NCBI RefSeq assembly: GCF_900104925.1
Contig: NZ_LT629735.1
Coordinates: 62,001 to 126,000 of the forward strand
Source of the DNA: Opitutus sp. GAS368
Lineage (GTDB): Bacteria; Verrucomicrobiota; Verrucomicrobiia; Opitutales; Opitutaceae
Length of the DNA stretch: 64,000 nt
Direction of reading: 5' to 3'
The position numbers were made by a program, and so were the translations under genes. Below are positions 53,235 to 62,772 of the stretch, piece by piece. Numbering within the stretch: the first letter of the stretch is position 1; each line of letters starts with the position of its first letter. The notes under the pieces are model-generated. The model was not told the origin of the DNA. It saw only the letters and a program-made list of their open reading frames with translations, and ran no database searches.

Positions 53235-55157
53235 ATGAAACGTTTCCTTCCAGTCTTGGTGCTCGTCCTGACCGCCGGCTGGCTGGCGTCCACGCTGCGC
53301 CCGCCGCAAAACACCGGTGAGTTCGACCTCGTCGCCTTCGGCCGCCTGCCCGTGCTGGTCAACGGCCGCCTCAAGCCGCTCGACACCGTCGCCCGCACCT
53401 CACTGCTCATGCTGCAGGGCCGCCAGCGCGTCAGCGACCCGACCAAGCCCGTGCCGCTCGTCGCCACGCCCATCGAATGGCTGGCCGATGTGCTCTTCAA
53501 CCCGGCCAAGGCGGACGCCTACCCGACCTTCCGCCTCAGCGCCACCGACTCACCCGAGCTGCTCACGCTGATGGGGCTGACCGACGCGGAAACCAAGATC
53601 ACCTATACCGACCCGGTGATGCGCACGCTTGCCGTCGCCGATTTCGTGCCGGGCACCCGCACCCGCTTCTCGTTCAACCAGCTCCAGCCCAAGCTGCCCG
53701 AGCTCGAACGGCAGGCGCAGCTCGCCGAGCCGGTCGATCCGCAGGCGCGCACCCAGTTTCAGAAGGCTGTCGTCCAGTTGCGCGACCGTGTCATCCTCTA
53801 CCAGCGCCTCAAGCACAGCGTGCAGCTGCCCGACTCGCCCGCGTTCCTGACCGAGATCGTCCAGTTCCAGCAAAGCCTGCCGGCGGGCATCGCCGCCGTC
53901 CGCGCCAAAGAGAAGGGCGAGGCGTACGACGAGGCCGCCTTCAAGGCCATGCTCGCCGCCGCCCAGCGTTTCGACGACATGGGCAAGTTCGGTTACCTGC
54001 TGACCGTGCCGCCCGACGCGGGCGAGAAGAACCTCACCGCGTGGAAGACCGCCGGCACCGCCCTGCTCGAGACCTTCGAGACCGGCACCATCAACCCCAA
54101 CGTCATGGCCTACGCCGCCCTCGGCGCCGCCTGGCGCAACCACGAAGCCGGCCAGTTCAACGAGATCGTCCGCCTCTTTCGCGAGCAACTCGGCAAGCGC
54201 TTCGACGCGCAGCTGCTGAAGAGCGACGTCGAGGTGCGCTTCAACGCCGCCGAGCCCTTCTACAAGGGCATCATCCTCTATGCCCTCGCCTTCCTGTGCG
54301 CCATCATCTCGTGGCTCATCTGGCCCGACGTGCTGGGCAAATCGGCGTTTTACCTGGTGGGCCTGGCTTGGCTCCTCGCCACCGCCGGCATCATCACGCG
54401 CATGTGGCTCGAGGGCCGCCCGCCGGTGACCAACCTCTACTCCTCGGCGCTCTTTGTCGGCTGGGGCGCCGTCGCCCTGTGCCTGCTGCTCGAGCGAATC
54501 TACCGGAACGGCATCGGTTCCGCCGCGGCCGGCATGGTCGGCTTCATCACACTCATCATCGCCCACATGCTGTCGCTCAGCGGCGACACGCTCGAGATGA
54601 TGCGCGCGGTGCTCGACACCAACCTCTGGCTCGCCACGCACGTCGTCGTCGTGACCACCGGCTACGCCTCGACCTTCCTCGCCGGGTTTCTCGCCCTCAT
54701 CTACGTTTTCCGCGGCGTGTTCACCAAGTCGCTCGACAAGGCCACGGCCGAGGCGCTGACGCGCATGGTCTACGGCATCGTGTGCTTCGCCACGCTCTGC
54801 AGCCTCGTCGGCACCGTCCTCGGCGGCATCTGGGCCGACCAGTCGTGGGGCCGCTTCTGGGGCTGGGATCCGAAGGAGAACGGCGCGGTCATGATCGTCC
54901 TCTGGAACGCCATCGTCCTCCACGCCCGCTGGGGCGGCCTCGTCAAGCAGCGCGGCCTGATGTGCCTCGCGATCGCCGGCAACATCATCACGAGCTGGAG
55001 CTGGTTCGGCACCAACATGCTCGGCGTCGGCCTCCACAGCTACGGTTTCATGGACGCCGCCTTCTGGTGGCTCATCATCTTTGTCGCCAGCCAGCTCGCA
55101 CTCATCGCCCTCGCCCAGCTCCCGCTGGCCAGGTGGCGCAGCTTTCGAACGGCCTGA
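53235..55157 (+). CDS. ccsA: Cytochrome c biogenesis protein CcsA/CcsB with extended N-terminal region
   Basis: A 640-residue membrane protein. A signal-anchor (MKRFLPVLVLVLTAGWLAS) leads into an about 330-residue external domain, then eight helices with the haem-binding tryptophan-rich motif WGRFWGWDPKENGAVM (about 535) and flanking histidines. It exports and attaches haem together with ResB. The ATG lies two bases after the end of the inserted element, so its ribosome site is provided by repeat sequence. Confidence 0.93.
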   Translation: MKRFLPVLVLVLTAGWLASTLRPPQNTGEFDLVAFGRLPVLVNGRLKPLDTVARTSLLMLQGRQRVSDPTKPVPLVATPIEWLADVLFNPAKADAYPTFRLSATDSPELLTLMGLTDAETKITYTDPVMRTLAVADFVPGTRTRFSFNQLQPKLPELERQAQLAEPVDPQARTQFQKAVVQLRDRVILYQRLKHSVQLPDSPAFLTEIVQFQQSLPAGIAAVRAKEKGEAYDEAAFKAMLAAAQRFDDMGKFGYLLTVPPDAGEKNLTAWKTAGTALLETFETGTINPNVMAYAALGAAWRNHEAGQFNEIVRLFREQLGKRFDAQLLKSDVEVRFNAAEPFYKGIILYALAFLCAIISWLIWPDVLGKSAFYLVGLAWLLATAGIITRMWLEGRPPVTNLYSSALFVGWGAVALCLLLERIYRNGIGSAAAGMVGFITLIIAHMLSLSGDTLEMMRAVLDTNLWLATHVVVVTTGYASTFLAGFLALIYVFRGVFTKSLDKATAEALTRMVYGIVCFATLCSLVGTVLGGIWADQSWGRFWGWDPKENGAVMIVLWNAIVLHARWGGLVKQRGLMCLAIAGNIITSWSWFGTNMLGVGLHSYGFMDAAFWWLIIFVASQLALIALAQLPLARWRSFRTA

Positions 55158-55167
55158 GGGAAATCGT

Positions 55168-55220
55168 CGCGGGCGAGTTCGCCCGCGCTCCAATTTGGAG
55201 CCACGGCGACCTCGCCGTGG
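55168..55220. repeat. Triple hairpin block between ccsA and recN
   Basis: Three adjacent palindromes: cgcgggcgagttcgcccgcg (55168-55187), gctccaatttggagc, and ccacggcgacctcgccgtgg (55201-55220). No T-run follows, but the block lies between convergent genes and may stop both transcripts. Confidence 0.75.
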
Positions 55221-55226
55221 GAAAGC

Positions 55227-56888
55227 CTACCCCTTCAGCAGTTCCTCGGCGTGGGCCACGGCGCTCTTGGCGTTGCGATCGCCGAGCATGCGCGCGAGTT
55301 CGCCAACGCGTCCCTTGCGGTCGCCATGGATGGGCTCGATCCCGACCGACGCCCGGTCGCCGCTCTGGTCCTTCGTGACGACAAAATGATTCGCGGCCTG
55401 CGCGGCCACCTGCGGCAGGTGTGTCACGCACAGCACCTGGTGCCGCTCGGCGATGTCGGCCATCTTCTCGCCGACAATGCGGCCGATCTCGCCGCCGACG
55501 TTGGCATCCACCTCGTCGAACACCAGCAGCGGCACGTCGTCGATCTCGGCCAGCACGGCCTTGAGCGCCAGCATCACGCGCGCGAGTTCGCCGCTCGACG
55601 CGATCCGGTGCAGTGGCAGCGGCGGTTCGCCAACGTTCGGGGAAAACAGGAATTCCACACCGCCATCACCGTAAGGCCCCAGCTCCGGCAGCGGCGTCAG
55701 TGACACACGGAAATCCGCCTTCTTGAAGCCGAGCTGGACGATCACCTTGGCCGCGGTCTTCGCCAGCTGCAGGGCCGCCTTCTCGCGGGTCGCGCGCAAC
55801 TCGGCCGCGGCCTTCTTCGCCGCCTTCAGGGCGTCGGCCACCTGCTTCTCGAGCTTGGCGAGCGAACCCTCGACGTCGCCCTGCAGCTCCAGCTTGCGGC
55901 GCATCTCGTCGCGCGCCGCGAGCACCGCCTCGACCTTCGCGCCGTATTTGCGCTTCAGCTCGAGCCAGGAGTTCATCTTGCCCTGCAGCGCCTCGGCCTG
56001 CTCGGGATCGAAATTCAGGGACGATGCCAGCGACGCGAACTCCGCGTCGAGGTCGCCGAGTTCCACCGCCACCGACTGCAGGCGGTCGGCCAGTGGCTTG
56101 CTGGCGGCGTCGAGCGACTCCAGTTGCCGCGCCTCGCGCAAGATCGCCGACAGGCGGCCGAGCAGACCGTCCTCGCCGCTGAGCCCGTGGTTCAGGCCGG
56201 ACGCAAGCGAGATGATCTCCTGCGCGCTGTTCTGCCGTTGGAAGTCGCGCTCGAGTTCCGCGATGGCTTCCTCGGTCAGGTCGAGGGCGTCGACTTTGCC
56301 GAGCTGGATCTTCAGGAATTCGATCTGGTCGGCGGACAGTTTCTCCGCCCCGAGCAGCCGCTCGCGCTCGTCCACCAGGTCGCGCCAGAGGCGGTAGGTC
56401 TTCTGGTATTGGTCGAGCGCCGCCTCGTTTTTGGCAAAGAGATCGAGCAGCTCGCGCTGGCAGCCCTCCTTGAGCAGCCGGCGCGGCTCGCCCGGACCGT
56501 GGAAATCGATCCAGTATTCGCCGAGCTCCTGCAGCGCGGCCAAGGTCGCCATGCTGCCGTTGACGGAAATCCGGGGCGCCTTGTCACGTGGCAGGCTGCG
56601 CTTGAGGATGAGCACGCCGTCATCGCACGGCGGCAGGTCGAGCCGGGTGAGCGCCGCGTCGAGCTTGCGGCTGTCGGCGAAGAACAGCGCGGCCTCGACC
56701 TCGGTGGCGGGCGCGCCCTGCCGGATGATGGTCTTGTCCGCCCGGGCGCCGGCCAGCAGGGACAGCGCGCCGAGCAGGATGCTCTTGCCCGCGCCGGTCT
56801 CGCCCGTCACCGCCGTGAAGCCGGTCTCGAAATCCAGCTCGACCTCGGCGAGGAGGGCCAGGTTGCGGATGCGGAGCGACTGCAGCAT
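55227..56888 (-). CDS. recN: DNA repair protein RecN
   Basis: A 553-residue SMC-like ATPase for double-strand break repair. Walker A is GETGAGKS (29-36) in the start MLQSLRIRNLALLAEVELDFETGF; the coiled coil covers about 160-370; the signature ASSGELARVMLALKA and Walker B VFDEVDANVGG, then VTHLPQVAAQA, are conserved. The ATG at 56888 is the family start, and an in-frame ATG 65 codons upstream would overlap the divergent tetR promoter. Confidence 0.96.
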   Translation of the reverse strand: MLQSLRIRNLALLAEVELDFETGFTAVTGETGAGKSILLGALSLLAGARADKTIIRQGAPATEVEAALFFADSRKLDAALTRLDLPPCDDGVLILKRSLPRDKAPRISVNGSMATLAALQELGEYWIDFHGPGEPRRLLKEGCQRELLDLFAKNEAALDQYQKTYRLWRDLVDERERLLGAEKLSADQIEFLKIQLGKVDALDLTEEAIAELERDFQRQNSAQEIISLASGLNHGLSGEDGLLGRLSAILREARQLESLDAASKPLADRLQSVAVELGDLDAEFASLASSLNFDPEQAEALQGKMNSWLELKRKYGAKVEAVLAARDEMRRKLELQGDVEGSLAKLEKQVADALKAAKKAAAELRATREKAALQLAKTAAKVIVQLGFKKADFRVSLTPLPELGPYGDGGVEFLFSPNVGEPPLPLHRIASSGELARVMLALKAVLAEIDDVPLLVFDEVDANVGGEIGRIVGEKMADIAERHQVLCVTHLPQVAAQAANHFVVTKDQSGDRASVGIEPIHGDRKGRVGELARMLGDRNAKSAVAHAEELLKG

Positions 56889-57028
56889 GACGGGATAAGG
56901 GCACAAAACCCGGCCGGGTTTCAAGCGGCGTATGGCCCGGAAGGTCATTTTCTTTGCCCTGCCGCCCAAGCAGTTGCCCGCGCCACGGGCGACCCGCCTG
57001 AAATTCCGCTTGCGGGCGGATTTAACGA

Positions 57029-57048
57029 ATGCAAGTGGTTGCTTGCAT
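57029..57048 (+). promoter_or_regulatory. Operator palindrome of the TetR-type regulator
   Basis: atgcaag (57029-57035) and cttgcat (57042-57048) form a perfect dyad with a six-base centre, ending directly at the start codon of the regulator gene. This position fits autorepression of the tetR-emrB-emrA operon. Confidence 0.65.
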
Positions 57049-57675
57049 ATGAAGGTTGTGTCCGCCTCACCCGCCACCGGCACCCGCCAGCGTCTGCTCG
57101 CCGCCGCCAGCCGGGTTTACGCCCGCGCCGGGCTGACCGGTGCCACCACCCGCGCGATCGCGGCGGAGGCCGGGGTCAATGAAGTCACGCTGTTCCGCCA
57201 CTTCAAGAGCAAGGACCGTCTCCTCGCCGCCGTCGTCGGCGAGAACTTCGGCGGGCGGCGCGCGGCGCGGCGGACCGCCCCGCCCGTCCCGACCGCCGAC
57301 TTGCGCGCCGATCTCGCCGCGCTGACCGGCGCCTACGAGGCGCTGCTGACCGCCAATTGGCCGCTGGTCCGTGCGATGCTCGGGGAAATGCACCATCAAC
57401 TCAACGAAACCCACGAGAAGCAGGTCTTTCGCGCCGTTTTCCTGCCGCTCAAGGAGGCGGTGGTCAGCCGCATCGAGACCGCACAGCGGGCGGGCCGGAT
57501 CCAGCGCGACCAGCGCCCTGATCTGTTGTCCGAGCTGCTGCTCGGCGCCATTTTCACCGGGGTCCTGCGCCGCTCGATCCCGCACCTGAAGATCGATTAT
57601 TCCGCCGCCACCTATCGCGAGGCCGCGGTCGCCATGTTCCTTTCGGGCTTCGCGACGGCGCCGGTCCAGCCATGA
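57049..57675 (+). CDS. TetR/AcrR-family regulator of the EmrAB-type operon
   Basis: A 208-residue regulator. The helix-turn-helix (about 10-55) reads TRQRLLAAASRVYARAGLTG, TTRAIAAEAGVNEVTLFRHFKSK; the rest is the ligand-binding helical domain. The ATG at 57049 (MKVVSASPATGTRQR) is chosen because it follows the palindrome; a start at 56932 would read through it. It overlaps the transporter gene by four bases (ATGA). Confidence 0.92.
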   Translation: MKVVSASPATGTRQRLLAAASRVYARAGLTGATTRAIAAEAGVNEVTLFRHFKSKDRLLAAVVGENFGGRRAARRTAPPVPTADLRADLAALTGAYEALLTANWPLVRAMLGEMHHQLNETHEKQVFRAVFLPLKEAVVSRIETAQRAGRIQRDQRPDLLSELLLGAIFTGVLRRSIPHLKIDYSAATYREAAVAMFLSGFATAPVQP

Positions 57676-59315
57676 GCGCCGGCCCCGCCCTCTATGGCTC
57701 CGACCGGAGCCTGCTCTCCCCCGTCGCGGCCCGGCTGGCGGACCGCGGCCTGCTCAAGTGGATGATCGCGATCACCGCCGCGCTTGGCGCCATCCTGGAG
57801 ATCATCGACACGAGCATCGTCAACGTCGCCATGCCCGACATCCAGGGCAACCTCGGCTCCACGCTCTCCGAGGTGGGCTGGGTCTCGACCGCCTACGCCT
57901 GCGCCAACGTCGTCATGATCCCGCTGACCGCGTGGCTGAGCGACCATTTCGGCCGCCGGCAATACCTGCTGTTCTCCCTCATCGGCTTCACCGGCGCGTC
58001 GGTGCTCTGCGGCCTGGCCGGCAACCTGCCCATGTTGATCCTCGCCCGCGTGCTGCAGGGTCTGTGCGGCGGCGGCCTGCTGGCCAAGGGCCAGTCGATC
58101 CTCTTTGAAACATTCGACCGGCACGAGCAGCCGGCGGCGCAGGCCATCTTCGGCATCGGCGTGATCGCGGGGCCGGCCTTCGGACCCGTGCTCGGCGGCT
58201 GGCTGACCGACACGCTCGGCTGGCGCTGGATTTTCTTCATCAACCTGCCCGTCGGCATCATCGCCGTGCTCATGACCGCCGCTTTCCTGCCGCGCGACGA
58301 GGCGCGCCACGGGCCGGAACGCCGCGTGGACTGGCTTGGCATCGGCCTGCTCACCGTCGGGCTCGCGTGCTTCCAGACGATGCTCGAGGAAGGCCAGTCG
58401 GAGGACTGGTTCAGCTCGAACTTCATCCTGGCCACCGCCGCGGGCGCGGCCCTCGGGCTCGGGCTGTTCGTCTGGCACGAGCTGCGCATCGGGCATCCGG
58501 CGGTCGACCTCCGTGTGCTGCGGCACCGCGCGCTGGCGGCGGGCAGCCTCTACTCGCTGGTGCTGGGCATGGGGCTCTATGGCGTGATGTTTGCCGTGCC
58601 GATCTTCGTGCAGAACTACCTGCATTTCACCGCGGCGCAGAGCGGCTTCCTGCTCATGCCCGGCGCGTTCGCGTCGGCCGTGACCATGATCGCGATGGGC
58701 CGCGTCTCCGGCCGGGTCGACGCCCGCCTGCTCATCGCGGGCGGCGCCCTCGTCACCGTGGCCACCGCGGTGCTGCTGGCGGACATCAACCCGTCGACCG
58801 GCACCGGCTCGCTGTTCTGGCCGCTCATCCTGCGCGGCCTGGGCGGCGTGATGATGTTCATCCCTCTCTCGCTCGCCACGCTGGGCGACCTGCCGAAAAA
58901 GGACATCGCCGCCGGCTCGGGCTTCTACAACCTCACCCGCCAGCTGGGGAGTAGCATCGGCATTGCCCTGATCACAACCGCCCTCGCCCACCGCGAGGCC
59001 CTCCACCGCGCCATCCTGGTCGAGAAACTGGCGCCGCCCGGCGGCAGTCCGGTCACCCAGATCAGGATGTTCGGCTCGGCCCTGACCACCCGCCTGCAGC
59101 TTTTCGACTTCAGCTTCATCTTTCACTCGGGGGACCCGGTCCGCGCCCAGCACCAGGGTCTGCAACTGCTCGACCGCACCATCGATTCCCAGGCCCTGCT
59201 GCTCTCGTTTGCCGATGTCTTCGCCTACGTCGCCCTCGCCTTTGTCGCCACCCTGCCGCTGCTGCTGCTGCTCGGCAAGGGCCGCAAGCGCGAAGCCGTC
59301 GTCGACGTCCATTGA
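57672..59315 (+). CDS. DHA2-family MFS multidrug exporter (EmrB type)
   Basis: A 547-residue inner membrane protein with 14 predicted helices. The DHA2 motif IIDTSIVNVAMPDI, motif A WLSDHFGRRQYLL and motif C GIGVIAGPAFGPVLGGWLTD are intact. The partner EmrA-type protein follows after 22 bases; no outer membrane channel gene is in this operon, so a TolC elsewhere would be needed. Confidence 0.94.
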   Translation: MSAGPALYGSDRSLLSPVAARLADRGLLKWMIAITAALGAILEIIDTSIVNVAMPDIQGNLGSTLSEVGWVSTAYACANVVMIPLTAWLSDHFGRRQYLLFSLIGFTGASVLCGLAGNLPMLILARVLQGLCGGGLLAKGQSILFETFDRHEQPAAQAIFGIGVIAGPAFGPVLGGWLTDTLGWRWIFFINLPVGIIAVLMTAAFLPRDEARHGPERRVDWLGIGLLTVGLACFQTMLEEGQSEDWFSSNFILATAAGAALGLGLFVWHELRIGHPAVDLRVLRHRALAAGSLYSLVLGMGLYGVMFAVPIFVQNYLHFTAAQSGFLLMPGAFASAVTMIAMGRVSGRVDARLLIAGGALVTVATAVLLADINPSTGTGSLFWPLILRGLGGVMMFIPLSLATLGDLPKKDIAAGSGFYNLTRQLGSSIGIALITTALAHREALHRAILVEKLAPPGGSPVTQIRMFGSALTTRLQLFDFSFIFHSGDPVRAQHQGLQLLDRTIDSQALLLSFADVFAYVALAFVATLPLLLLLGKGRKREAVVDVH

Positions 59316-59337
59316 TCCGCCCGCCCCTTTCAAAACC

Positions 59338-60486
59338 ATGAACGCCCAATCGACCGAATCTCCCGCCCACGCCGCGCCCGCGGCGCCGCCGCATCATGCC
59401 GCCCGCCGCCGCACCAAGGGCGCTTCCTTCTGGAAGCCCGCGCTGCTCGGCCTCGCCGGCCTCGCGCTCGTCCTCTGGCTGGGCCGGCTCGGGGTTCACG
59501 CCTACCGCTATGTCGGGACCGACGATGCCTACCTGGCGGGACACCTCCACCAGATCGGCCCGCAACTCGAGGGCCAGGTGAAGGAAGTGCTGGTCCGGGA
59601 CAACCAGACCGTGCAAGCGGGCGACATACTTGTGCGGCTGGACCCGCTTGAGTTCGAGCTCGCCGTGCAGAAAAGCCGGGCGGCGCTGGAACAGGCCCAG
59701 GCCGCGGAAAGCCAGACCCGCGCCACCGCCGCGCAATCCGACACGCAGGTCGCGGAGGCCGAGGCCCGCGTCAAGCAGGCCGGGGCGCAGCAGGCGCAGT
59801 CCGCCGCGCAGCTCGAGCTCGCCCGCCTGACGCTCAAGCGCAACGAGCAGCTCTTCGCCCGGGGCGGCGTGGTCTCGCAGGCGGACCTCGACAACGCCCG
59901 CAGCGCCTTCCAGGCCGCCGAGGCGGCCGACAGCGCCAGCCAGGCCAACGTCACCGCCGACGAATCCGGCGTCGCCTCGGCCCGGGCCGCGCAGAAATCG
60001 GCCTATGCCCAGATTGCCGTCGCCACGGCCAGCACGGACGTCGCCAAGTCCGCGCTGCGTGATGCGGAGCGCAAGCTGGGCTACGCCACCATCACCGCCC
60101 CGACCGCCGGCCGCATCGGCAACAAGGCCGTCGAGGCCGGCAATCACGTGCTGCCCGGCCAGATTCTCCTCATGCTGGCCGAATCCTCCCCGTGGATCAT
60201 CGCCAATTTCAAGGAGACCCAGCTCGCCGGCCTCGCTCCCGGCCAGGACGTGGAGGTCACCGTCGATGCCCTGTCCGGTGAGACATTGCACGGCCGGATC
60301 GACAGCCTCTCGCCCGCCAGCGGCGCACAATTCGCCCTGCTGCCACCCGACAACGCCACCGGCAACTTCAACAAGGTCGTCCAGCGCGTCCCCGTGAAGA
60401 TTCTGCTCGATCCCGCCAGCCTCGCGCAACTCGGCGACCGGCTCAGGTTTGGCTATTCGGTCGTCGTGGACGTCCGGGTGCGCTGA
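59338..60486 (+). CDS. EmrA-type membrane fusion protein (HlyD family)
   Basis: A 382-residue adaptor with a Pro/Ala/His-rich cytoplasmic start, one membrane helix (LLGLAGLALVLWLGRLG, about 37-53), the lipoyl halves VGTDDAYLAGHLHQIGPQLEGQV and TITAPTAGRIGNKAVEAG, and a long alpha hairpin rich in Ala/Gln (about 105-240). The C-terminal beta-barrel part includes PGQDVEVTVDAL. The ATG at 59338 is used; earlier in-frame codons lie in emrB. Confidence 0.93.
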   Translation: MNAQSTESPAHAAPAAPPHHAARRRTKGASFWKPALLGLAGLALVLWLGRLGVHAYRYVGTDDAYLAGHLHQIGPQLEGQVKEVLVRDNQTVQAGDILVRLDPLEFELAVQKSRAALEQAQAAESQTRATAAQSDTQVAEAEARVKQAGAQQAQSAAQLELARLTLKRNEQLFARGGVVSQADLDNARSAFQAAEAADSASQANVTADESGVASARAAQKSAYAQIAVATASTDVAKSALRDAERKLGYATITAPTAGRIGNKAVEAGNHVLPGQILLMLAESSPWIIANFKETQLAGLAPGQDVEVTVDALSGETLHGRIDSLSPASGAQFALLPPDNATGNFNKVVQRVPVKILLDPASLAQLGDRLRFGYSVVVDVRVR

Positions 60487-60553
60487 TACCGGGCCGATAA
60501 TTTTCCTTGCACGGACGGCCCGCGTTCGTGCTTAGTTGCCGCTCGGTTTTTTT

Positions 60554-60630
60554 GGACCTTTAGCTCAGTTGGTTAGAGCGTTTCCTTGACATGGAAAAGG
60601 TCACTGGTTCGAGTCCAGTAAGGTCCACCA
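60554..60630 (+). tRNA. tRNA-Val (anticodon GAC)
   Basis: The cloverleaf folds fully: acceptor ggacctt/aaggtcc, D arm gctc...gagc, anticodon stem tttcc/ggaaa with loop ttgacat (anticodon GAC, valine), T arm actgg-ttcgagt-ccagt, and an encoded CCA end (60628-60630). A weak promoter (TTGCAC at 60507, TTAGTT at 60532) lies upstream. Between it and pyrR lie only repeats. Confidence 0.96.
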
Positions 60631-60945
60631 TCCTCCGCTCGTGAGGAGCACCGCGAAGGATGTCCTCCGAAGCCTCGGTGTAGGAGGACATTAATGCGGT
60701 TTCGGCCAAGGCTTCAGACGGCAGGCCATCCGCGCCAGCCCTTCACCCGAAGGGCTTTTTGTTGCCCGGCGTCAGGAGGTTTCGCGCCATTTTCCCCGCC
60801 GGGCGGCGTCGGATCGCTCCGCCCCGGTATGCCCCACCCACAATCAACCGGATTTTTGGCCACAAAAAACGCAAAATTGGTCCATCCTGCCTGCACAAAT
60901 CTCCTGGGCACCCATAGGTGCCTTGTGAATCTATTCCGCTGTCCG

Positions 60946-61052
60946 GTAGTGGGTCAGTTTGATGTAGGTCGGGGTTTATGCCGACATTCCACGCGCCCGG
61001 TCGGGGATAAACCCCGACCTACCACACCGCAGAAACCAAACTGACCCACTAC
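60946..61052. mobile_element. Inserted palindromic element with a 10-base target duplication
   Basis: The ends gtagtgggtcagttt and aaactgacccactac are exact 15-base inverted repeats. The sequence ccgctgtccg occurs directly before (60936-60945) and directly after (61053-61062), the mark of a transposition event into the outer element. No transposase is encoded. Confidence 0.88.
60964..61022. repeat. Innermost palindrome (GTAGGTCGGGGTTTAT family)
   Basis: Arms gtaggtcggggtttatgccg (60964) and the near-complement ataaaccccgacctac (to 61022) surround about 14 bases. A half relative is at 50581-50604. Confidence 0.85.
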
Positions 61053-61200
61053 CCGCTGTCCGTTTTTGCGTTTTTTGTGCTTTTTGTGGCCATCCGTTCC
61101 GTCTGGCTTGTCACCATTCCCTCGACCGGCTTCGCTTAATCACCCCATTTGAGCCTTTGCGCTGGACGGCCCTCATGCCGGCCCTCAAAACCTTGGGCTC

Positions 61201-61770
61201 GTGGCCACCCCCCCGAAGCACGACGCCAAAGCGATAGACCAAGCCATCGAGCGCGTTGCTTCCGCCATTGCCGCCCGGCACGCCCGGACCGACCGCCTGC
61301 TGCTCCTCGGCATCGCCAACGGCGGCATCGTCCTCGCCGCGCGCCTCGTCGACCGCCTGAAAAAGGCCGGCCTCAAGCCCGGCACCGGCACGATCGACAT
61401 CTCCTTCCACCGCGACGACATCGGCCGCAACCCGATCCCGAAGGAATTCTCGCCGACCATCATCCCTCACGACGTCAACGGCGCGACCGTGATCCTCGTG
61501 GACGACGTCCTCTACTCCGGCCGCACCGTGAAGGCCGCGCTTGACGAACTCTTCGACCACGGCCGCCCCACCCGCGTCGAGCTGGCCGTCCTTGTGGACC
61601 GCGGCGGCCGCCGGCTGCCGATCGCCGCCGATTACATCGGCCTGGGCGTCACCGCCACCGAGGACGAGAAGGTGGAGGTGCACCTTCCGGCCAATCAAGC
61701 GGGAGCTGACCAAATCGTCGTCCTGCGGCTCGCCAATCGAAAATCCGCCCGCCCGCTTCCTGTCACTTGA
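61201..61770 (+). CDS. pyrR: PyrR-type bifunctional regulator/uracil phosphoribosyltransferase
   Basis: A 189-residue phosphoribosyltransferase-fold protein. The PRPP loop is [18 protein letters not shown] (97-114) and the basic block FHRDDIGRN (69-77) is typical of PyrR. In Gram-positive bacteria PyrR binds pyr mRNA; here I could not find a PyrR binding loop upstream, so it may act as a uracil phosphoribosyltransferase or in another way. Start is GTG at 61201. It lies 28 bases before pyrB. Confidence 0.92.
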   Translation: MATPPKHDAKAIDQAIERVASAIAARHARTDRLLLLGIANGGIVLAARLVDRLKKAGLKPGTGTIDISFHRDDIGRNPIPKEFSPTIIPHDVNGATVILVDDVLYSGRTVKAALDELFDHGRPTRVELAVLVDRGGRRLPIAADYIGLGVTATEDEKVEVHLPANQAGADQIVVLRLANRKSARPLPVT

Positions 61771-61798
61771 CCCTTGTCACTTAACACTTCTCTCCGCC

Positions 61799-62749
61799 GT
61801 GCCCTGGCATCGTAAACATTTTCTCACCATTGAGGAGCTCAGCCGTACCGAGATCGAGCAGGTGCTGGCCACCGCCGGCGCGTTCCGCCGCATCCTCGAT
61901 CGCAAGGTCAAGAAGGTCCCCGCCCTCCGCGGCAAGACCATCGTCAACCTCTTCCTCGAGCCGAGCACGCGCACCCGCATCTCCTTCGAGATGGCCGCCA
62001 AGCTCCTCAGCGCCGAGGTCATCTCCTTCGACGCCGCCTCCTCCAGCACAACCAAGGGCGAAACCCTCCGCGACACCGCGCAGAACATCCAGGCGCTCAA
62101 CGCCGACATGATCGTCCTCCGCCACTCGGCCAGCGGCTCGCCGCTCTACCTCAGCCGCGTCCTCGGCATCCCGGTCGTCAACGCCGGGGATGGCGCCCAC
62201 GAGCACCCGACGCAGGCCCTGCTCGACGTCTTCACGATGCGCGAGAAGCTCGGCAACCTGAAGGGCCGCAAGGTGGTCATCCTCGGCGATATCCTCTTCA
62301 GCCGCGTGGCGCGCTCGAACATCCACGCGCTCACCAAGCTCGGCGCCGACGTCACCATCGTCGGCCCGTCCACCCTCGTGCCGCACTGGTTCGAGTCCCT
62401 CGGCGTGAAGGTTTCGCACAATCTCCGCTCCGCCCTGGCCGACGCCGACGTCGTGATGCTGCTCCGCATCCAACATGAGCGCCAGGCCGCCGGCCATTTC
62501 CCGTCCGTCGGCGAATACACCAGCATGTTCGGCCTCAACAAGACCCGCGCCGAGTGGATCAAGCCCGACGCCATCATCATGCACCCGGGCCCGATCAACC
62601 GCGGCGTCGAGATTGACAGCGATCTCGCCGACTCCCCGCGCAGCGTGATCCTGCAACAGGTGACCAATGGGATCGCCGTCCGCATGGCCGTCCTCTACCT
62701 CTGCGCCGGCGGCCAGCCCGAACACGTCACGACTCCATTGAGTGATTGA
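61799..62749 (+). CDS. pyrB: Aspartate carbamoyltransferase catalytic subunit
   Basis: A 316-residue enzyme for the second step of pyrimidine synthesis. The carbamoyl phosphate loop STRTR is at 56-60, HPTQALLD near residue 137, and the catalytic block [12 protein letters not shown] near 160. The start codon is GTG (61799-61801), giving [14 protein letters not shown]; no earlier start matches the family. It forms an operon with pyrR and pyrC. Confidence 0.96.
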   Translation: MPWHRKHFLTIEELSRTEIEQVLATAGAFRRILDRKVKKVPALRGKTIVNLFLEPSTRTRISFEMAAKLLSAEVISFDAASSSTTKGETLRDTAQNIQALNADMIVLRHSASGSPLYLSRVLGIPVVNAGDGAHEHPTQALLDVFTMREKLGNLKGRKVVILGDILFSRVARSNIHALTKLGADVTIVGPSTLVPHWFESLGVKVSHNLRSALADADVVMLLRIQHERQAAGHFPSVGEYTSMFGLNKTRAEWIKPDAIIMHPGPINRGVEIDSDLADSPRSVILQQVTNGIAVRMAVLYLCAGGQPEHVTTPLSD

Positions 62750-62772
62750 ATCTCAACCAACCAAACTTTCTC

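Larger units (their letters stand above)
60858..61091. repeat. Outer palindromic element of a three-level nest
   Basis: Left arm ggccacaaaaaacgcaaaa (60858-60876) and right arm 61064-61091, whose complement starts ggccacaaaaagcacaaaaa, are inverted. It contains the element at 60946-61052, which in turn contains another at 60964-61022. This fills the 570-base gap between tRNA-Val and pyrR together with a GGAGGACA-type hairpin around 60640-60690. Confidence 0.85.

Noticed and set aside
56932-57048. N-terminal extension of the TetR regulator from an upstream ATG
   Set aside because: The extension would be coded through the operator palindrome and does not match TetR family starts.
60694-61044. 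A 116-codon open frame between tRNA-Val and pyrR
   Set aside because: It reads through three nested palindromes and has no family resemblance; the DNA is explained by repeats.
61092-61200. Possible PyrR-binding attenuator before pyrR
   Set aside because: No anti-terminator/terminator pair with a PyrR recognition loop could be recognised; the nearby hairpins belong to repeats.
60631-61200. Integrated element at the 3' end of tRNA-Val
   Set aside because: No integrase and no repeat of the tRNA 3' end was seen downstream; the DNA consists of small palindromes only.
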